From contig PKVY01000111.1 in assembly GCA_003131625.1 (NCBI GenBank), positions 8,433 through 52,114 on the forward strand: a stretch of DNA of 43,682 nt, read 5' to 3'. The notes below the pieces were generated by a model, which did no database searches, was not told where the DNA came from, and saw only the letters and a program-made list of their open reading frames with translations. A program made the translations under genes and the position numbers. Origin of the DNA: Acidobacterium sp. (GTDB taxonomy: Bacteria; Acidobacteriota; Terriglobia; Terriglobales; Acidobacteriaceae). Of the stretch, positions 33,074 through 42,093 are shown piece after piece (within the stretch, counting starts at the first letter, position 1; each line of letters begins with the position of its first letter).

Positions 33074-35791
33074 CTATTGCGCCAGACCGAAACCTTGGCC
33101 AATAGGCTGATTCTGAGCCAGTTCCAGAGCAGAGCTCTTGTTGATTTCTGTTCCGATTTGTTGGTTGAGTCGTGCCATGTCGTCAGTAAAGATCGTCGCC
33201 TCGTGGCTGGCGCGCGATACCGAAACGTAGCCGAAACGCGAATTGAGCAGATCAGGATGAACGCCTGTGTCAGCGTTTATCAGGACGCGCTCCGAGGTGA
33301 GGCCTTGGGCGCTGTGGCTGGTCATAGCGTAGCCATGATCGAAGTGGCGGTGCGCTGCAGCGTCGAATTCGATCTGGCGGGAATCGTCTAGCCGCGCTGA
33401 AATACGGTCGTCCGGCCCAATGGATTCGATGACAGCGAGATCGCGATTGGCCACGCCGAGTTGTTTGTCTGGAGCATTGAACTGAATTCGATCTCCAATC
33501 GAAAATTCATGGACAATTTCCCGATAGACGCTGACGCCGCTCAGCCGGCGGGGATCATAGGTGACAGGTTCGCTCGATGCCTTTTCGACGGAAAGCAGGT
33601 TGGCGATCGGGTTGATTGCGATCACTGTTCCATAGGAACCGGCCTCGATCCCCAAGCTCTTGCTGCCGCGTGCGTAGCGAACCACATCGCCGATTTCATA
33701 GTGATTCGCCCATGCGCGGTCGGCGCCGGTCATGTCCTGGCGCTGAACGAGAACGCGAAAGCTGTGGTCCTTGGCGGCAACGTTGCCGCTGGATTTCAAT
33801 TCTTGACGCACAGCCTGATTCAAGTCCCGCCGCGAGGCGTTATCGGGCGAGACGATTAACGTGCTCATCGGCGATTCCGCATAGTTTCGCGCGATGGTGC
33901 GGATGCGCTCCTCGGGGTCGGCAATTTCTCGAATCCGGCCTTGTTGGTGGAGCAAATCGAGCGCTGCGGCGGTTTGCCCCATAGCGAACATTTCAATAGC
34001 CGATTTGAGAGCCGGATCTTTCTGACGGACAATCTGATCGAGCTTGGCCGTGTGCATCCCGGCCTGTTGCAACTGCTCGAAGGGGCGTCCGGCTTCAACG
34101 CTTTGGTGCTGGCGCGTATCGCCGATCAATAGCACGCGGTCGGCGGGGCTCAGCCGGGCCATAAACTCGCGCATCTGATTCGTGCTTGCCAAGCTCGATT
34201 CATCGACAAAATAAAAATGTCTGCGCTCCGGCGCGGCATCCGACGAGGCAGCACGGGCAAGAAACCCTTGCAATGTCCCGGCTTCGATGCCTATCTCGCG
34301 CAGGTGGCGGGCAGCGCGCGACGTGGGCGCGAAACCCTGCACTTCGTAACCCTGGGATTCAGCGGCGGAGCGCAGGGAGGACAGCACGCTCGACTTGCCA
34401 CTACCGGCCCTCCCTTGGATGCCCTGAATGCGGTCCAGGGAGCTGAGAACATCTTCGACGACGCTCTTCTGAGCGCGGTTGAAATGAGGATGCCGATCGG
34501 CAACCTGGATGGCCTCGGCGCGCGTCGCCACAGGCCGCACCTGATTGTGTCCCTCGCGCACACGGCGGACAATCTCCTGCTCGGCCTCGATCATGCGGGC
34601 CGTGGTGAACTGGTGTCCCGGCACGTGCTGCCGCTCGACGGTCTGAAACTCACCGGAAGCGAGACGGGCAGCGAGATTGCCACGCACCTGAGCAAGGGTA
34701 ATCTCGCCCATTCCGCGGCGGAGCGCGTCGCGGACGATTGCCCGCTCATCAACGACCGCCTCACGCTCGAAGTTCTTGTCGCGGGAGAAGGTCACGGATT
34801 CCCGGACGCGCTGCTGTAGGTTCAATTCCTCTCTGGGCTGCTGGGCACGCTCCCGCGCCGCGCGGACGACGGCATCGGCCTGATGCCCGTATTCGGCGGC
34901 GAGCTTGCGGTGAACCGCCATGACATCGCTCAGCGAGTGAATCGCCTTGCGGTCGCGGGTCGAATGGGCGGCAATTTCGGCGGCCTCTTTCCCGTTGCGG
35001 CCGGTACGCTCCAGGTATTCACGGATCTGCTGGCTGCGGGGGCTCGATGCGTCAAGGTACTCCTGGGTGTAGCCCTTGATCTCCGGCGCACCGCTTCTGC
35101 CCGCTGTAATCTCGTAGCCGAGCTGGCGCAACCGGTAGGTCAGCTCCGATTGATAAATGGCGGTGGCGAACTGTTGCGAAGCGAAGAGGCTCTGCGGCTG
35201 CAGAGCGCGGTACTCCCCCGTCTCGCGCTCCGTGATATTGAAGATGACGGCGTGGGTATGAAGTTGCGGAGCGGCGTAGCCGTCCACAGGCCGGGCGGTG
35301 TCATGCTCGAATTTGGCGGCAACGAACCTGGCCGTGGCCTCCGCGGGATGGTTCCCGCCAATGCGTGCCATCGTGTAGTGCTCCAGGTGTTCAAGGGCGA
35401 TCCGGACGCTATCCCTGTGCGCTTCGCGGACCCGGTCGTCGCCGCCGACCAATGCGGTCAAGGACACGGACTTCGGCGCGGAAAAGGTTGCATCCCACCC
35501 GGCGCGATGCTCCATGGTTTTGACCGTCTTCCCATCCGCGTCAGTGTATTGATAGGAAGCGCGCTGTCTCACAAGCTGTTCGGCAGTCTGCGGGTGCTGG
35601 CCCTGGCTGAGCCGCGCGAATTCCTCGGCCGAAACCGTTCCTGCAAGGCTAAATTGCCCGGCCAACCGGCCCTGCCATTCGCCGGCGATTTCGCCAGGCT
35701 GAGACCAGTAGTTCTGTTCCTTCGCGGTAAATTCTTTGCGGTGGTATGTCTGGGCCTGGGTTGCGGAGAGCGGTTTGGAGATGGTGAGCAT
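33074..35791 (-). CDS. MobF-family conjugative relaxase-helicase (TraI/TrwC-like)
   Basis: 905 residues from the ATG at 35791. The frame stays open to 36241, but that part lies inside virD4. N-terminal relaxase domain: Tyr16 and Tyr28 (AQTYHRKEF, EQNYWSQPG), Asp100 in GWDATFSAPKSVS, and the three-histidine metal site H163, H178 and H180 (FEHDTAR, LHTHAVIFN). The RecD-like helicase follows with Walker A GRAGSGKSS (460-468), Walker B YFVDESSL (D530-E531), and the C-terminal motif GYAMTSHSAQGLTSERVLI. MobF relaxases nick oriT, stay bound to the 5' end and unwind the strand during transfer. It overlaps no gene; the start is 8 nt after the virD4 stop. The family is clear. Confidence 0.95.
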   Translation of the reverse strand: MLTISKPLSATQAQTYHRKEFTAKEQNYWSQPGEIAGEWQGRLAGQFSLAGTVSAEEFARLSQGQHPQTAEQLVRQRASYQYTDADGKTVKTMEHRAGWDATFSAPKSVSLTALVGGDDRVREAHRDSVRIALEHLEHYTMARIGGNHPAEATARFVAAKFEHDTARPVDGYAAPQLHTHAVIFNITERETGEYRALQPQSLFASQQFATAIYQSELTYRLRQLGYEITAGRSGAPEIKGYTQEYLDASSPRSQQIREYLERTGRNGKEAAEIAAHSTRDRKAIHSLSDVMAVHRKLAAEYGHQADAVVRAARERAQQPREELNLQQRVRESVTFSRDKNFEREAVVDERAIVRDALRRGMGEITLAQVRGNLAARLASGEFQTVERQHVPGHQFTTARMIEAEQEIVRRVREGHNQVRPVATRAEAIQVADRHPHFNRAQKSVVEDVLSSLDRIQGIQGRAGSGKSSVLSSLRSAAESQGYEVQGFAPTSRAARHLREIGIEAGTLQGFLARAASSDAAPERRHFYFVDESSLASTNQMREFMARLSPADRVLLIGDTRQHQSVEAGRPFEQLQQAGMHTAKLDQIVRQKDPALKSAIEMFAMGQTAAALDLLHQQGRIREIADPEERIRTIARNYAESPMSTLIVSPDNASRRDLNQAVRQELKSSGNVAAKDHSFRVLVQRQDMTGADRAWANHYEIGDVVRYARGSKSLGIEAGSYGTVIAINPIANLLSVEKASSEPVTYDPRRLSGVSVYREIVHEFSIGDRIQFNAPDKQLGVANRDLAVIESIGPDDRISARLDDSRQIEFDAAAHRHFDHGYAMTSHSAQGLTSERVLINADTGVHPDLLNSRFGYVSVSRASHEATIFTDDMARLNQQIGTEINKSSALELAQNQPIGQGFGLAQ

Positions 35792-35798
35792 GGGACCT

Positions 35799-37721
35799 TC
35801 AAACCTGCCCGTCGAACTCGAGCAACGCCTGTTGCCCGGTATGCTCGCCGGGCACGAGTTTGTGCTCCGCAGGCGGCGCGCTGTCGGCTGCAGGCGGGGG
35901 CGAGGGAAGGAAGTCATCCATCTTCCGCTCGATGAACCCCGGATGCGCCTTCGGCAGGTCGATGTACGGGAAGGAAAACCGGGTGACGTGGTTGCCATAC
36001 TTAAGGAAGGCGTGTAGCTGGTCGAGGCCGGAGATTTCGGACGGCAGTACGAGCGGCTCCGTCTGCCGGTCGAGTGCGAAGTTGCGGCCGGCGCGCTGGC
36101 CGTCGTAGTGCGTCTCACGCAGCTTTTCGATCTCGACTTCGCCAATGGCTTCGCTGACCCACCGAGCAGCGCGAGGCTCGCTGGTTTTGAGGAATATCTT
36201 GGTGGCCGGTTGCGAAAGCATCGCCTCGGAATCCTCGCCATAGCGGGCCTCCAGCTGGCTGCGGCCCTGGAAGCCGAGGATCACGGGATTGTTCGATTTC
36301 CGGTTCTCCGTGATGGCTGTGTGGAGCTGCGGCAGGCGCTGCAGACTTGCCAGTTCGTCGATCACAAACCACGCGGGCCGCTGGTTCGGGTGCGGTTCCG
36401 TCAACAGGCGCAGAACCAGGATGTCGAGCCACAAACTGATGAGAGGACGCAGCGCCTCGCGGAGCGCGGGGCGCGACGTGATGAAGACCCATCCCTGGCG
36501 CTTCTCGGCCCACTCGGTCGCGGTCCAGATACCGTTGCTTTCGGCCTCGGTGGGCAAGAGACGAAAGCTGTCGGCAACCATATTGAGGGAGCCAAGCACG
36601 CCGGTTCTTTGCTGCGGAGCCTTCGGGTCGATCAACGCGGCAAGTTCGGTGTCTTTGACGCGGCGATCGATCTCTTCCGGGTGCGACATCCAGTAAACCA
36701 GCTCGGTCGGCGTTGGCAGATAAGAAAGCAGATGGGCGAAGATCTTCTGGGGGCTTTCGACAAAGAACTTGAGCGTATTGCCGCCGGGCTGAAAGAGCGA
36801 AACGGCCAGTGCCTTGGCCTCCACCTTTCGTTGCAACTCGGCGGATGGACTCCAGTAGGGGCACCGTTCGTCCAGAGGATTGAGCACGATGTCGCCGCGG
36901 TCCGGTGAATAAAACTGCCGCACAAATTCGCAAGCCGGATCGTAAACGATGGCGCTGTGCCCGCGCTCCGCGACCTGGCAGAGGATGCTTCGGATGATCG
37001 TCGACTTGCCGGATCCTGTGTCCCCGACGATCAGAAAATGAGTGCTTTCGGCCTCCCGCGGGATGCGAAGCAAATTCTTCTGGCCCTCAACCCGAAGGCC
37101 GATTCCGTTGCCTGCGAGTTGTTTGGTGAACTCGTTCGGATCGACGAGAATCGGCCCCTTCAGCCGTCTTCCATAACGGAGCTGCTTGCGCCGGGCAATG
37201 TCTTTGCGGAGTGAGAACGGAAGCTGGATGAGCAAGGCCAGCAGGCCGAAGAGCACGGGTGCGCGGAAATAACTGAAGAGTTCGGCATCGTCATAGATCC
37301 AGTGCCGCAGAAAAAGGCTCAGGCTCCGGTTTTGATATGCGCGTGGAGCCTCTCGGAAGACAGTTGTGTATCCCGCGCTGCTCGCCGCATCGGAGAGCTT
37401 CACGGGCAACGGCCGCTGGCCGGGTTGCCGCGTTTCGCCGGACTGCACGTCGGAGTCGAGGGCCACGCGGGGCTCGCGTCCGGGGCCCGCAACGTAGAGC
37501 AACTGGTACTGGCCGATGGACTGTCTCCAAGCTGCGGTCCAGGTGCGGATCGAGTAGGCGAGATAGTAGCGCTGGAGCGCCGACATGCCGAAGTCAAAGC
37601 GCAGGTACAGGAAGAATCCGCACAGCACGATAGCCAGGAAGATGGCGCCGTAGGTGTAATAAAAGCCGCGCGGCGGCCAGATCCACGACTCCCTACGGCC
37701 CCACGTTTGAGTGGCGGGCAT
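35799..37721 (-). CDS. virD4: Type IV coupling protein VirD4/TraD/TrwB
   Basis: 640 residues. Two N-terminal transmembrane helices (about 22-41 and 152-171) flank a periplasmic loop. Walker A GDTGSGKST at 233-241, Walker B WFVIDEL at 451-457, and the coupling-protein motif GFQGRSQLEARYG downstream. It is an inner-membrane hexameric ATPase that passes the relaxase-DNA complex to the secretion channel. AAGGAGG lies within the end of the preceding gene, 3 bp away, so expression is coupled to the accessory protein. Immediately upstream of the relaxase gene. Confidence 0.93.
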   Translation of the reverse strand: MPATQTWGRRESWIWPPRGFYYTYGAIFLAIVLCGFFLYLRFDFGMSALQRYYLAYSIRTWTAAWRQSIGQYQLLYVAGPGREPRVALDSDVQSGETRQPGQRPLPVKLSDAASSAGYTTVFREAPRAYQNRSLSLFLRHWIYDDAELFSYFRAPVLFGLLALLIQLPFSLRKDIARRKQLRYGRRLKGPILVDPNEFTKQLAGNGIGLRVEGQKNLLRIPREAESTHFLIVGDTGSGKSTIIRSILCQVAERGHSAIVYDPACEFVRQFYSPDRGDIVLNPLDERCPYWSPSAELQRKVEAKALAVSLFQPGGNTLKFFVESPQKIFAHLLSYLPTPTELVYWMSHPEEIDRRVKDTELAALIDPKAPQQRTGVLGSLNMVADSFRLLPTEAESNGIWTATEWAEKRQGWVFITSRPALREALRPLISLWLDILVLRLLTEPHPNQRPAWFVIDELASLQRLPQLHTAITENRKSNNPVILGFQGRSQLEARYGEDSEAMLSQPATKIFLKTSEPRAARWVSEAIGEVEIEKLRETHYDGQRAGRNFALDRQTEPLVLPSEISGLDQLHAFLKYGNHVTRFSFPYIDLPKAHPGFIERKMDDFLPSPPPAADSAPPAEHKLVPGEHTGQQALLEFDGQV

Positions 37722-37724
37722 GGC

Positions 37725-38102
37725 TCATGCCTCCTTTGCTTGGTGTCGGCGCGAAAGCATCTCTCCTGCCGCCTTCACCTTCCCGGTCTGTACCGACTTG
37801 ACGATGCCCTGGAACTGTTCTGCAGTAATGCGCTCGCCGCGGGCCATCGGCGCGAGCACGTTCATCAGAAGCAGTTGCAGGCCGACGACTTCACAAATCA
37901 GATCGAAATCCGCATGTTCTCTTCTGCATTCGCGTAGCAGAACTTCCCGCGCCCACTCGCCCAACGCGCGCTCATCTTTCTCGGAGGCCGTTACCATCAA
38001 CTCCATCTCTTGCGGCGTGAGCTTCGTGCTGAGCGTTGCGACGCGCCGAACCCGGCCCCGCAGTTTCCGCGCGGCCTGCTGGAAATCGCCTAAAGTTGGC
38101 AT
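37725..38102 (-). CDS. MobC/TraJ-like relaxosome accessory protein
   Basis: 125 residues, basic N-terminus and helical (RVRRVATLSTKLTPQEMELMVTASEKDERALGEWAREVLLREC). The segment LTPQEMELM..A...ERALGEWAREVLL is the ribbon-helix-helix style found in MobC/TraJ-type auxiliary proteins, which bind oriT and bring the relaxase. Its stop is 3 bp before virD4 and its start is next to the candidate oriT hairpin, the standard arrangement. Confidence 0.75.
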   Translation of the reverse strand: MPTLGDFQQAARKLRGRVRRVATLSTKLTPQEMELMVTASEKDERALGEWAREVLLRECRREHADFDLICEVVGLQLLLMNVLAPMARGERITAEQFQGIVKSVQTGKVKAAGEMLSRRHQAKEA

Positions 38103-38132
38103 CGTTTCACCTCAAATTGCTAGATCTGCTCG

Positions 38133-38194
38133 GTAGCTCGTTAGCTACCGCATTTGCGTAAGCCATTTGTTCTGAGTGGTAGCCAACGAGCTAC
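38133..38194. other. Candidate origin of transfer (oriT): long inverted repeat upstream of the relaxosome gene
   Basis: Two 17-bp arms, GTAGCTCGTTAGCTACC at 38133-38149 and GGTAGCCAACGAGCTAC at 38178-38194, are reverse complements with 16 of 17 matching, 28 bp apart. A third GTAGCTCGG lies at 38199-38207. The first arm starts 31 bp upstream of the accessory gene start. Inverted repeats next to a mobC-like gene mark oriT in many elements; no nic consensus is identified. Confidence 0.55.
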
Positions 38195-38282
38195 AAAAGT
38201 AGCTCGGCAGCACCCTTTCAGGGGTGGAGTGTCGAAATACACCCGGTGCGCAGCACCGAACGGGATGCTGGCGCCGATACGG

Positions 38283-38603
38283 CTAGCTGCGCGGGCGCGA
38301 ACCATTGCCGGTTTCCATGGGATTGCTCGGTTTCGAAGCGCCGTTGGCGGGCTCTCCGGAGCCGCCGTTCTGCGGTGCGCGGCGGATACGAAGGCTCTCC
38401 GGGGCATGGGCGGCTGCAGGGGTCCGCAGGAAGTCCTGGAAGTCGCGGTCTTTCGCGAAAACGTAGCACAGCGCTTTGTCCACAACTTCGTCTGCTGTAG
38501 CGTGCAGAAATGCCGCGTACTGATCGATGAGCGCAGCAGTCGGTTCATCGAGCCGGATGCTGGCGGTGACCTGGCGGGTTTGGATGATTTCGAGCAATGG
38601 CAT
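38283..38603 (-). CDS. Ribbon-helix-helix-like small protein of the transfer operon
   Basis: 106 residues from the ATG at 38603 with AAAGGAC upstream. The N-terminal half reads as a ribbon-helix-helix unit (RQVTASIRLDEPTAALIDQYAAFLHATADEVVDKAL), the C-terminal 45 residues are Pro/Gly/Ser-rich and probably unstructured. Such proteins regulate transfer genes or assist the relaxosome. It overlaps the virB11 stop by 59 nt. No family I can name with confidence. Confidence 0.65.
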   Translation of the reverse strand: MPLLEIIQTRQVTASIRLDEPTAALIDQYAAFLHATADEVVDKALCYVFAKDRDFQDFLRTPAAAHAPESLRIRRAPQNGGSGEPANGASKPSNPMETGNGSRPRS

Positions 38604-39600
38604 GGGGTGTGTCCTTTCCGGTGGGGTTGGGTTGGGAATTGAGAGCGGGATTGGCGCTGTATACGGTCTCGAATCTGAACTCCTGGGTGCGGCGGTCGTA
38701 GTCCTCCAGGCGAAGGACTTCGCGGATTACGCGGCGGCCCGGTTCGCGCTCCACATGGAGCACATAATCGACGGCCTCGCCGATCTCCGCTTCGACGTCC
38801 TCGAAGGTGGCCTGGGAGTGGCTGCGAAGAACGAGGTTGGCAAAGCGGCGGAGCGCCTTTGCCGCGGAATTGGCGTGAATGGTGGCGAGCGACCCGGTGT
38901 GGCCGGTGTTGAGCGAATCGAGCAGTGTGCGCGCCTCGATTCCACGGACTTCGCCCAGGATGATCCGGTCGGGGCGCCAGCGGAGTGCGGACTTCAATAG
39001 ATCATCGAAGGTAATGCTGGCCTTGAAGGTATCGGTCTGGCACTCGACAGAGAGCAGGTTCGGCTTCTGCAAATGGAGCTCCGACGTGTCTTCGATGACC
39101 ACGATGCGCTGGTCGTCGGGGATTGCGGTTGCCAGGGCACGAAGCACGGTCGTCTTTCCCGTAGAAGTGCCGCCGCTGATGAGGAGCGTCTTTCCGCTTC
39201 GAATCTGCGCGGCAAGAAGGTCCGCAAGCGGCTGGGTGAGTGTGCCGCGAGCGATCAGGTCATCGACGGTGTAGTGGCGGCTGGGAAACTTCCGAATGGT
39301 GAGCGCGGGCGCGGGGCGCACGACCGGCGGAATGACCGCCGCCAGGCGGCTTCCGTCCGGGAGCTGTGCATGGAGCAGCGGGTTGTCCTCGTCGAGCTTT
39401 TTGCCGAGCTGGTTGGCGATCACTTCGAGGCCGGTACGCAATCTGCCGGCGTCGAAAGAGACACCAGACTCCCGGCGAACGATGCCGTCGCGTTCATACC
39501 ACCACGAGGCGTCGGGATTGCCCATGATCTCGCTGATGCTTTCGTCGAGCAACAGCGGCTCGATGGGGCGGAGGAACGGAAGGATCAACTCGAAGCTCAT
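38545..39600 (-). CDS. virB11: VirB11/TrbB-type conjugation ATPase
   Basis: 351 residues. Walker A GGTSTGKTT at 143-151, the Asp box VIEDTSELH, the downstream Arg/His motifs WRPDRIILGEVRG and NTGHTGSLATIHANS, all standard for the VirB11/TrbB/CpaF family of hexameric traffic ATPases. The last 45 residues are Pro/Asn-rich and overlap the next gene. It powers assembly or substrate switching of the type IV secretion channel on the cytoplasmic face. Followed by ssb upstream at 66 bp. Confidence 0.93.
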   Translation of the reverse strand: MSFELILPFLRPIEPLLLDESISEIMGNPDASWWYERDGIVRRESGVSFDAGRLRTGLEVIANQLGKKLDEDNPLLHAQLPDGSRLAAVIPPVVRPAPALTIRKFPSRHYTVDDLIARGTLTQPLADLLAAQIRSGKTLLISGGTSTGKTTVLRALATAIPDDQRIVVIEDTSELHLQKPNLLSVECQTDTFKASITFDDLLKSALRWRPDRIILGEVRGIEARTLLDSLNTGHTGSLATIHANSAAKALRRFANLVLRSHSQATFEDVEAEIGEAVDYVLHVEREPGRRVIREVLRLEDYDRRTQEFRFETVYSANPALNSQPNPTGKDTPHAIARNHPNPPGHRQHPAR

Positions 39601-39666
39601 GGCGGGAATCTCACAGCAATGGAAGCCCAGCGAATCGCCGGGCTTCCGTGAGTGAAGAGGAAGGGC

Positions 39667-40056
39667 CTATGCGGCCTCTTCCTCGGGGTTCAGGTTGTCG
39701 TCCGCCTGCTCTTCCGGGCTGACCTTCTCCGCCCGGTCGAGCTTCAGGATCGAAGCCACGCGTACTTCCCATACGCGCTCGTTCTGGCCGGTCTTCTTGT
39801 CCGTTCTCTCGCGGCTCCTCAGCTCGCCTTCGACGGCCAGATGCGCGCCCTTCTTCAGGGTCTTCGCGTACTCGGCCAGCTTGCCCCAGACGATGCAGCG
39901 GTGCCATTCGGTGTGGTCGATGTACTTGCCGGTCGTCTTGTCCTTGTACGAGCTTTTGGTGGCGAGCGAGAGGGCGGTGAAACTCGCGTTGGTGGTGGTG
40001 ACGGCGGTGGCGTCTTTGCCGAGGAATCCGATGAGCGTGATGCGGTTCTGATACAT
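39667..40056 (-). CDS. ssb: Single-stranded DNA-binding protein
   Basis: 129 residues from the ATG at 40056, with GGAG upstream. A full OB-fold SSB: NRITLIGFLGKDATAV, FTALSLATKSSYKD, HTEWHRCIVWGKLAEYAKTLKKGAHLAVEGELRSRE, EVRVASILKLD. The C-terminus is acidic (NLNPEEEAA) but lacks the usual D-D-D-I-P-F tip, so it may not recruit the host SSB partners. Element-encoded SSBs protect the incoming strand. It lies within the transfer operon, between virB8 and virB11. Confidence 0.93.
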   Translation of the reverse strand: MYQNRITLIGFLGKDATAVTTTNASFTALSLATKSSYKDKTTGKYIDHTEWHRCIVWGKLAEYAKTLKKGAHLAVEGELRSRERTDKKTGQNERVWEVRVASILKLDRAEKVSPEEQADDNLNPEEEAA

Positions 40057-40510
40057 GGTGAAGTCTCCGTTGTTGAATTCCCGGATTGGCCGGGTCACCC
40101 ATTGGCGAAGCCTGAGCGAGAGGCCCGGCTCCCCAGTGCCGAGACGCGCTTTCTGGAGCAGGGGCCCAAACTCGTTTTGGGAGAGGAGTCCGGAAAGCAG
40201 AGCGGCGACGTGCCGCCGGGCGCCGGAAAAGGCCCGAAGCGTGTGACCGGACAAGCAAGGAAGAGACGCGGAAGACCACCGCTTCATGGATCGCATAGCA
40301 AGAGGCTTCCCGGCCGGGCCAACGCCACACTGCACAATGCGGCCCCCCCTCTGCCACCCGTACGAGAGATGGCCGGAGAAATCGTCCACGTGCCGTCCAC
40401 CGCTCCGTCTGAAGATGGCGTATGCGGCGGAGAGTCGAAGGGCGTGCTGGCCGTGCATGAAAGTCGCTTATGGACATGAAGTACTGCCTCGCAACGGGAA
40501 GTGGCTTCGT
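40057..40510. other. 454-bp gap between virB8 and ssb
   Basis: No supported gene. The ssb frame is open back to 40458, but the extension has no domain and no start better than 40056. GC-rich, with no long repeat. It probably carries a promoter for the ssb-virB11 segment. Confidence 0.4.
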
Positions 40511-41194
40511 CTACTCGAAGGCCTGGTCGGCCCGGAAGCGGACGATGGTCAATCCGAGGGGGTTTACGGCGAGCTCGTTGTTCTTTACCGTCTCGCGGAA
40601 GACGTAGGTGACGCTGGCGGTCCATTGCTCCCGCCTGAGCTCGGTATGATCCGAGGGATTGGTGAAGATCTTCTCGAACTCGATCCGCGCCGAATAGGGC
40701 GACTGGCGCAGGTCGTCGAGGATCACGTTTTTGACCTCCACATCGACGAACGGGAGCGAGCTGTCTTTGGCGTAATTGGCGATGATGTTGTCTTTGCGCT
40801 CCTGGTCGATCACCGCGCGCTGCACGTCGCCGTTGAGGAAGTAGAGGGAGTTCGTCTGGTCGCGTTCGATGGTGAAGCGATTCCGGCTGAAATAGAGTTC
40901 TGCCCAGCGTGTCAGGTAATACTTGTTCTCGGCTTCCTGGGGGCGGTACTGGAAGTTGCGATAATCGATCGCTTCGGCCCGGCCCACGTCGTTGATGCGC
41001 ACGATCAGCGGGTGCACGCTGGCAAGCGCCATCTGACCGCGGAAGAGAAGGACAGCGAGCGCGGTGCAGACAACGGCCAGCACCAGAATCGTGACCTTAA
41101 GGTAGGTGTTCATCACCAGCGGATCGCCGTACTGCTCGAGGTAGCGTTCCGCTGCGCGGGTAATGTCGGATGATGGCTTTGTGCTGGTGCTCAT
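40511..41194 (-). CDS. virB8: VirB8/TrbF-like type IV secretion protein
   Basis: 227 residues. One N-terminal transmembrane helix (about 33-52, LKVTILVLAVVCTALAVLLF) and a periplasmic domain with the VirB8/TrbF pattern (VHPLIVRINDVGRAEAIDYRNFQYRPQEAENKYYLTRWAELYFSRNR...), ending WTASVTYVF...NPLGLTIVRF. It is an inner-membrane scaffold of the channel. AGGAGG precedes the ATG; it lies 18 bp after virB6. Confidence 0.9.
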   Translation of the reverse strand: MSTSTKPSSDITRAAERYLEQYGDPLVMNTYLKVTILVLAVVCTALAVLLFRGQMALASVHPLIVRINDVGRAEAIDYRNFQYRPQEAENKYYLTRWAELYFSRNRFTIERDQTNSLYFLNGDVQRAVIDQERKDNIIANYAKDSSLPFVDVEVKNVILDDLRQSPYSARIEFEKIFTNPSDHTELRREQWTASVTYVFRETVKNNELAVNPLGLTIVRFRADQAFE

Positions 41195-41212
41195 GGTGTG
41201 GATACCTCCTGC

Positions 41213-42064
41213 CTAGATCGCCCGGAGAATCGCTGCTGTGACGAGGCCCAATCCGCCGCCGTGACCGCCGGCGGAACCTGAAAAGATACTCATGGTCATG
41301 GCCGGAATCTTGAAGAGGATGTAGATGTTGACAAGGACGAGAAGAATGAGGAGTGGCAGCTCCTGCACCATGCTTCCCGGATCTGAGAAGTTGAGCAGCT
41401 CCGTGTAATACTGCGCCAGCAGATGCGCCAGGATGCTCAGCACGGCCGCGGCGAGCACCTTGTAGAAGCAGAAGCCGATGAAGGCTTTGAGCCAGCCCCA
41501 GAACAGAAACTCCAGCTTGTCGAAGACGAGGAACGGAATGAATACGGGTCCGAGAAGCCCGATGACCGCACTGGCGATGGCGCCGTACGCAACGATGGCG
41601 CTCACCACGGCGGAAAACACGGCAATCAGGACCTGAATGATGACATAGACGAGCGCGTAATAGGGATTCATCAGGGCCTTCGTGATGCCGGGGCCTTCCG
41701 TCGATTGCGCCTGACTCAGAGTGTTCTGAATCGCTGTGATGCTGTCGCTGCCGATGACGGAGACAAGATACTGCGCGCCGCCGTTGATAAAGCCACGGAA
41801 TGACTGGCCGATGCCGGGGATGCTGGTGTCGTAAAACCTGACCAGCGTATAGGCAAAAGTGATGAGCATGAAGAAGCTCAGAAACTTCCCCATATGGAAC
41901 CCCTGACCGCCGTGCGCGGAGGCAAGCGACTCCTGGACGCCGAACCATACGAGCATGATGGTGGCAAGCGCGATGCAGATGCGAAGGCCCAATGCGTCGA
42001 TTGTCGGGGATGCGGTGTTGGTCAGAGCATCGCATCCCTGGGTGATCCAATTCAGCACTCCCAT
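41213..42064 (-). CDS. virB6: VirB6/TrbL-like polytopic membrane protein
   Basis: 283 residues with five or six hydrophobic segments (GLRICIALATIMLVWFG, FLSFFMLITFAYTLV, YALVYVIIQVLIAVFSAVVSAIVAYGAIASAVIGLLGPVFIPFLVF, GWLKAFIGFCFYKVLAAAVLSILAHLL, LLILLVLVNIYILF). This is the VirB6/TrbL type: a polytopic inner-membrane component of the channel. It lies 29 bp from trbJ. A Gly/Ser-rich tail ends the protein. Confidence 0.88.
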   Translation of the reverse strand: MGVLNWITQGCDALTNTASPTIDALGLRICIALATIMLVWFGVQESLASAHGGQGFHMGKFLSFFMLITFAYTLVRFYDTSIPGIGQSFRGFINGGAQYLVSVIGSDSITAIQNTLSQAQSTEGPGITKALMNPYYALVYVIIQVLIAVFSAVVSAIVAYGAIASAVIGLLGPVFIPFLVFDKLEFLFWGWLKAFIGFCFYKVLAAAVLSILAHLLAQYYTELLNFSDPGSMVQELPLLILLVLVNIYILFKIPAMTMSIFSGSAGGHGGGLGLVTAAILRAI

Positions 42065-42093
42065 ACGTCACCTCGATGCTCGCGATTCGACAA

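Noticed and set aside
34883-35935. A 350-codon plus-strand open frame
   Set aside because: It is antisense to the relaxase gene, whose catalytic motifs are intact; the translation is low-complexity and has no domain.
40286-41173. A 295-codon plus-strand frame over virB8
   Set aside because: It is antisense to virB8 and lacks any motif; GC-rich codons give long shadow frames in this region.
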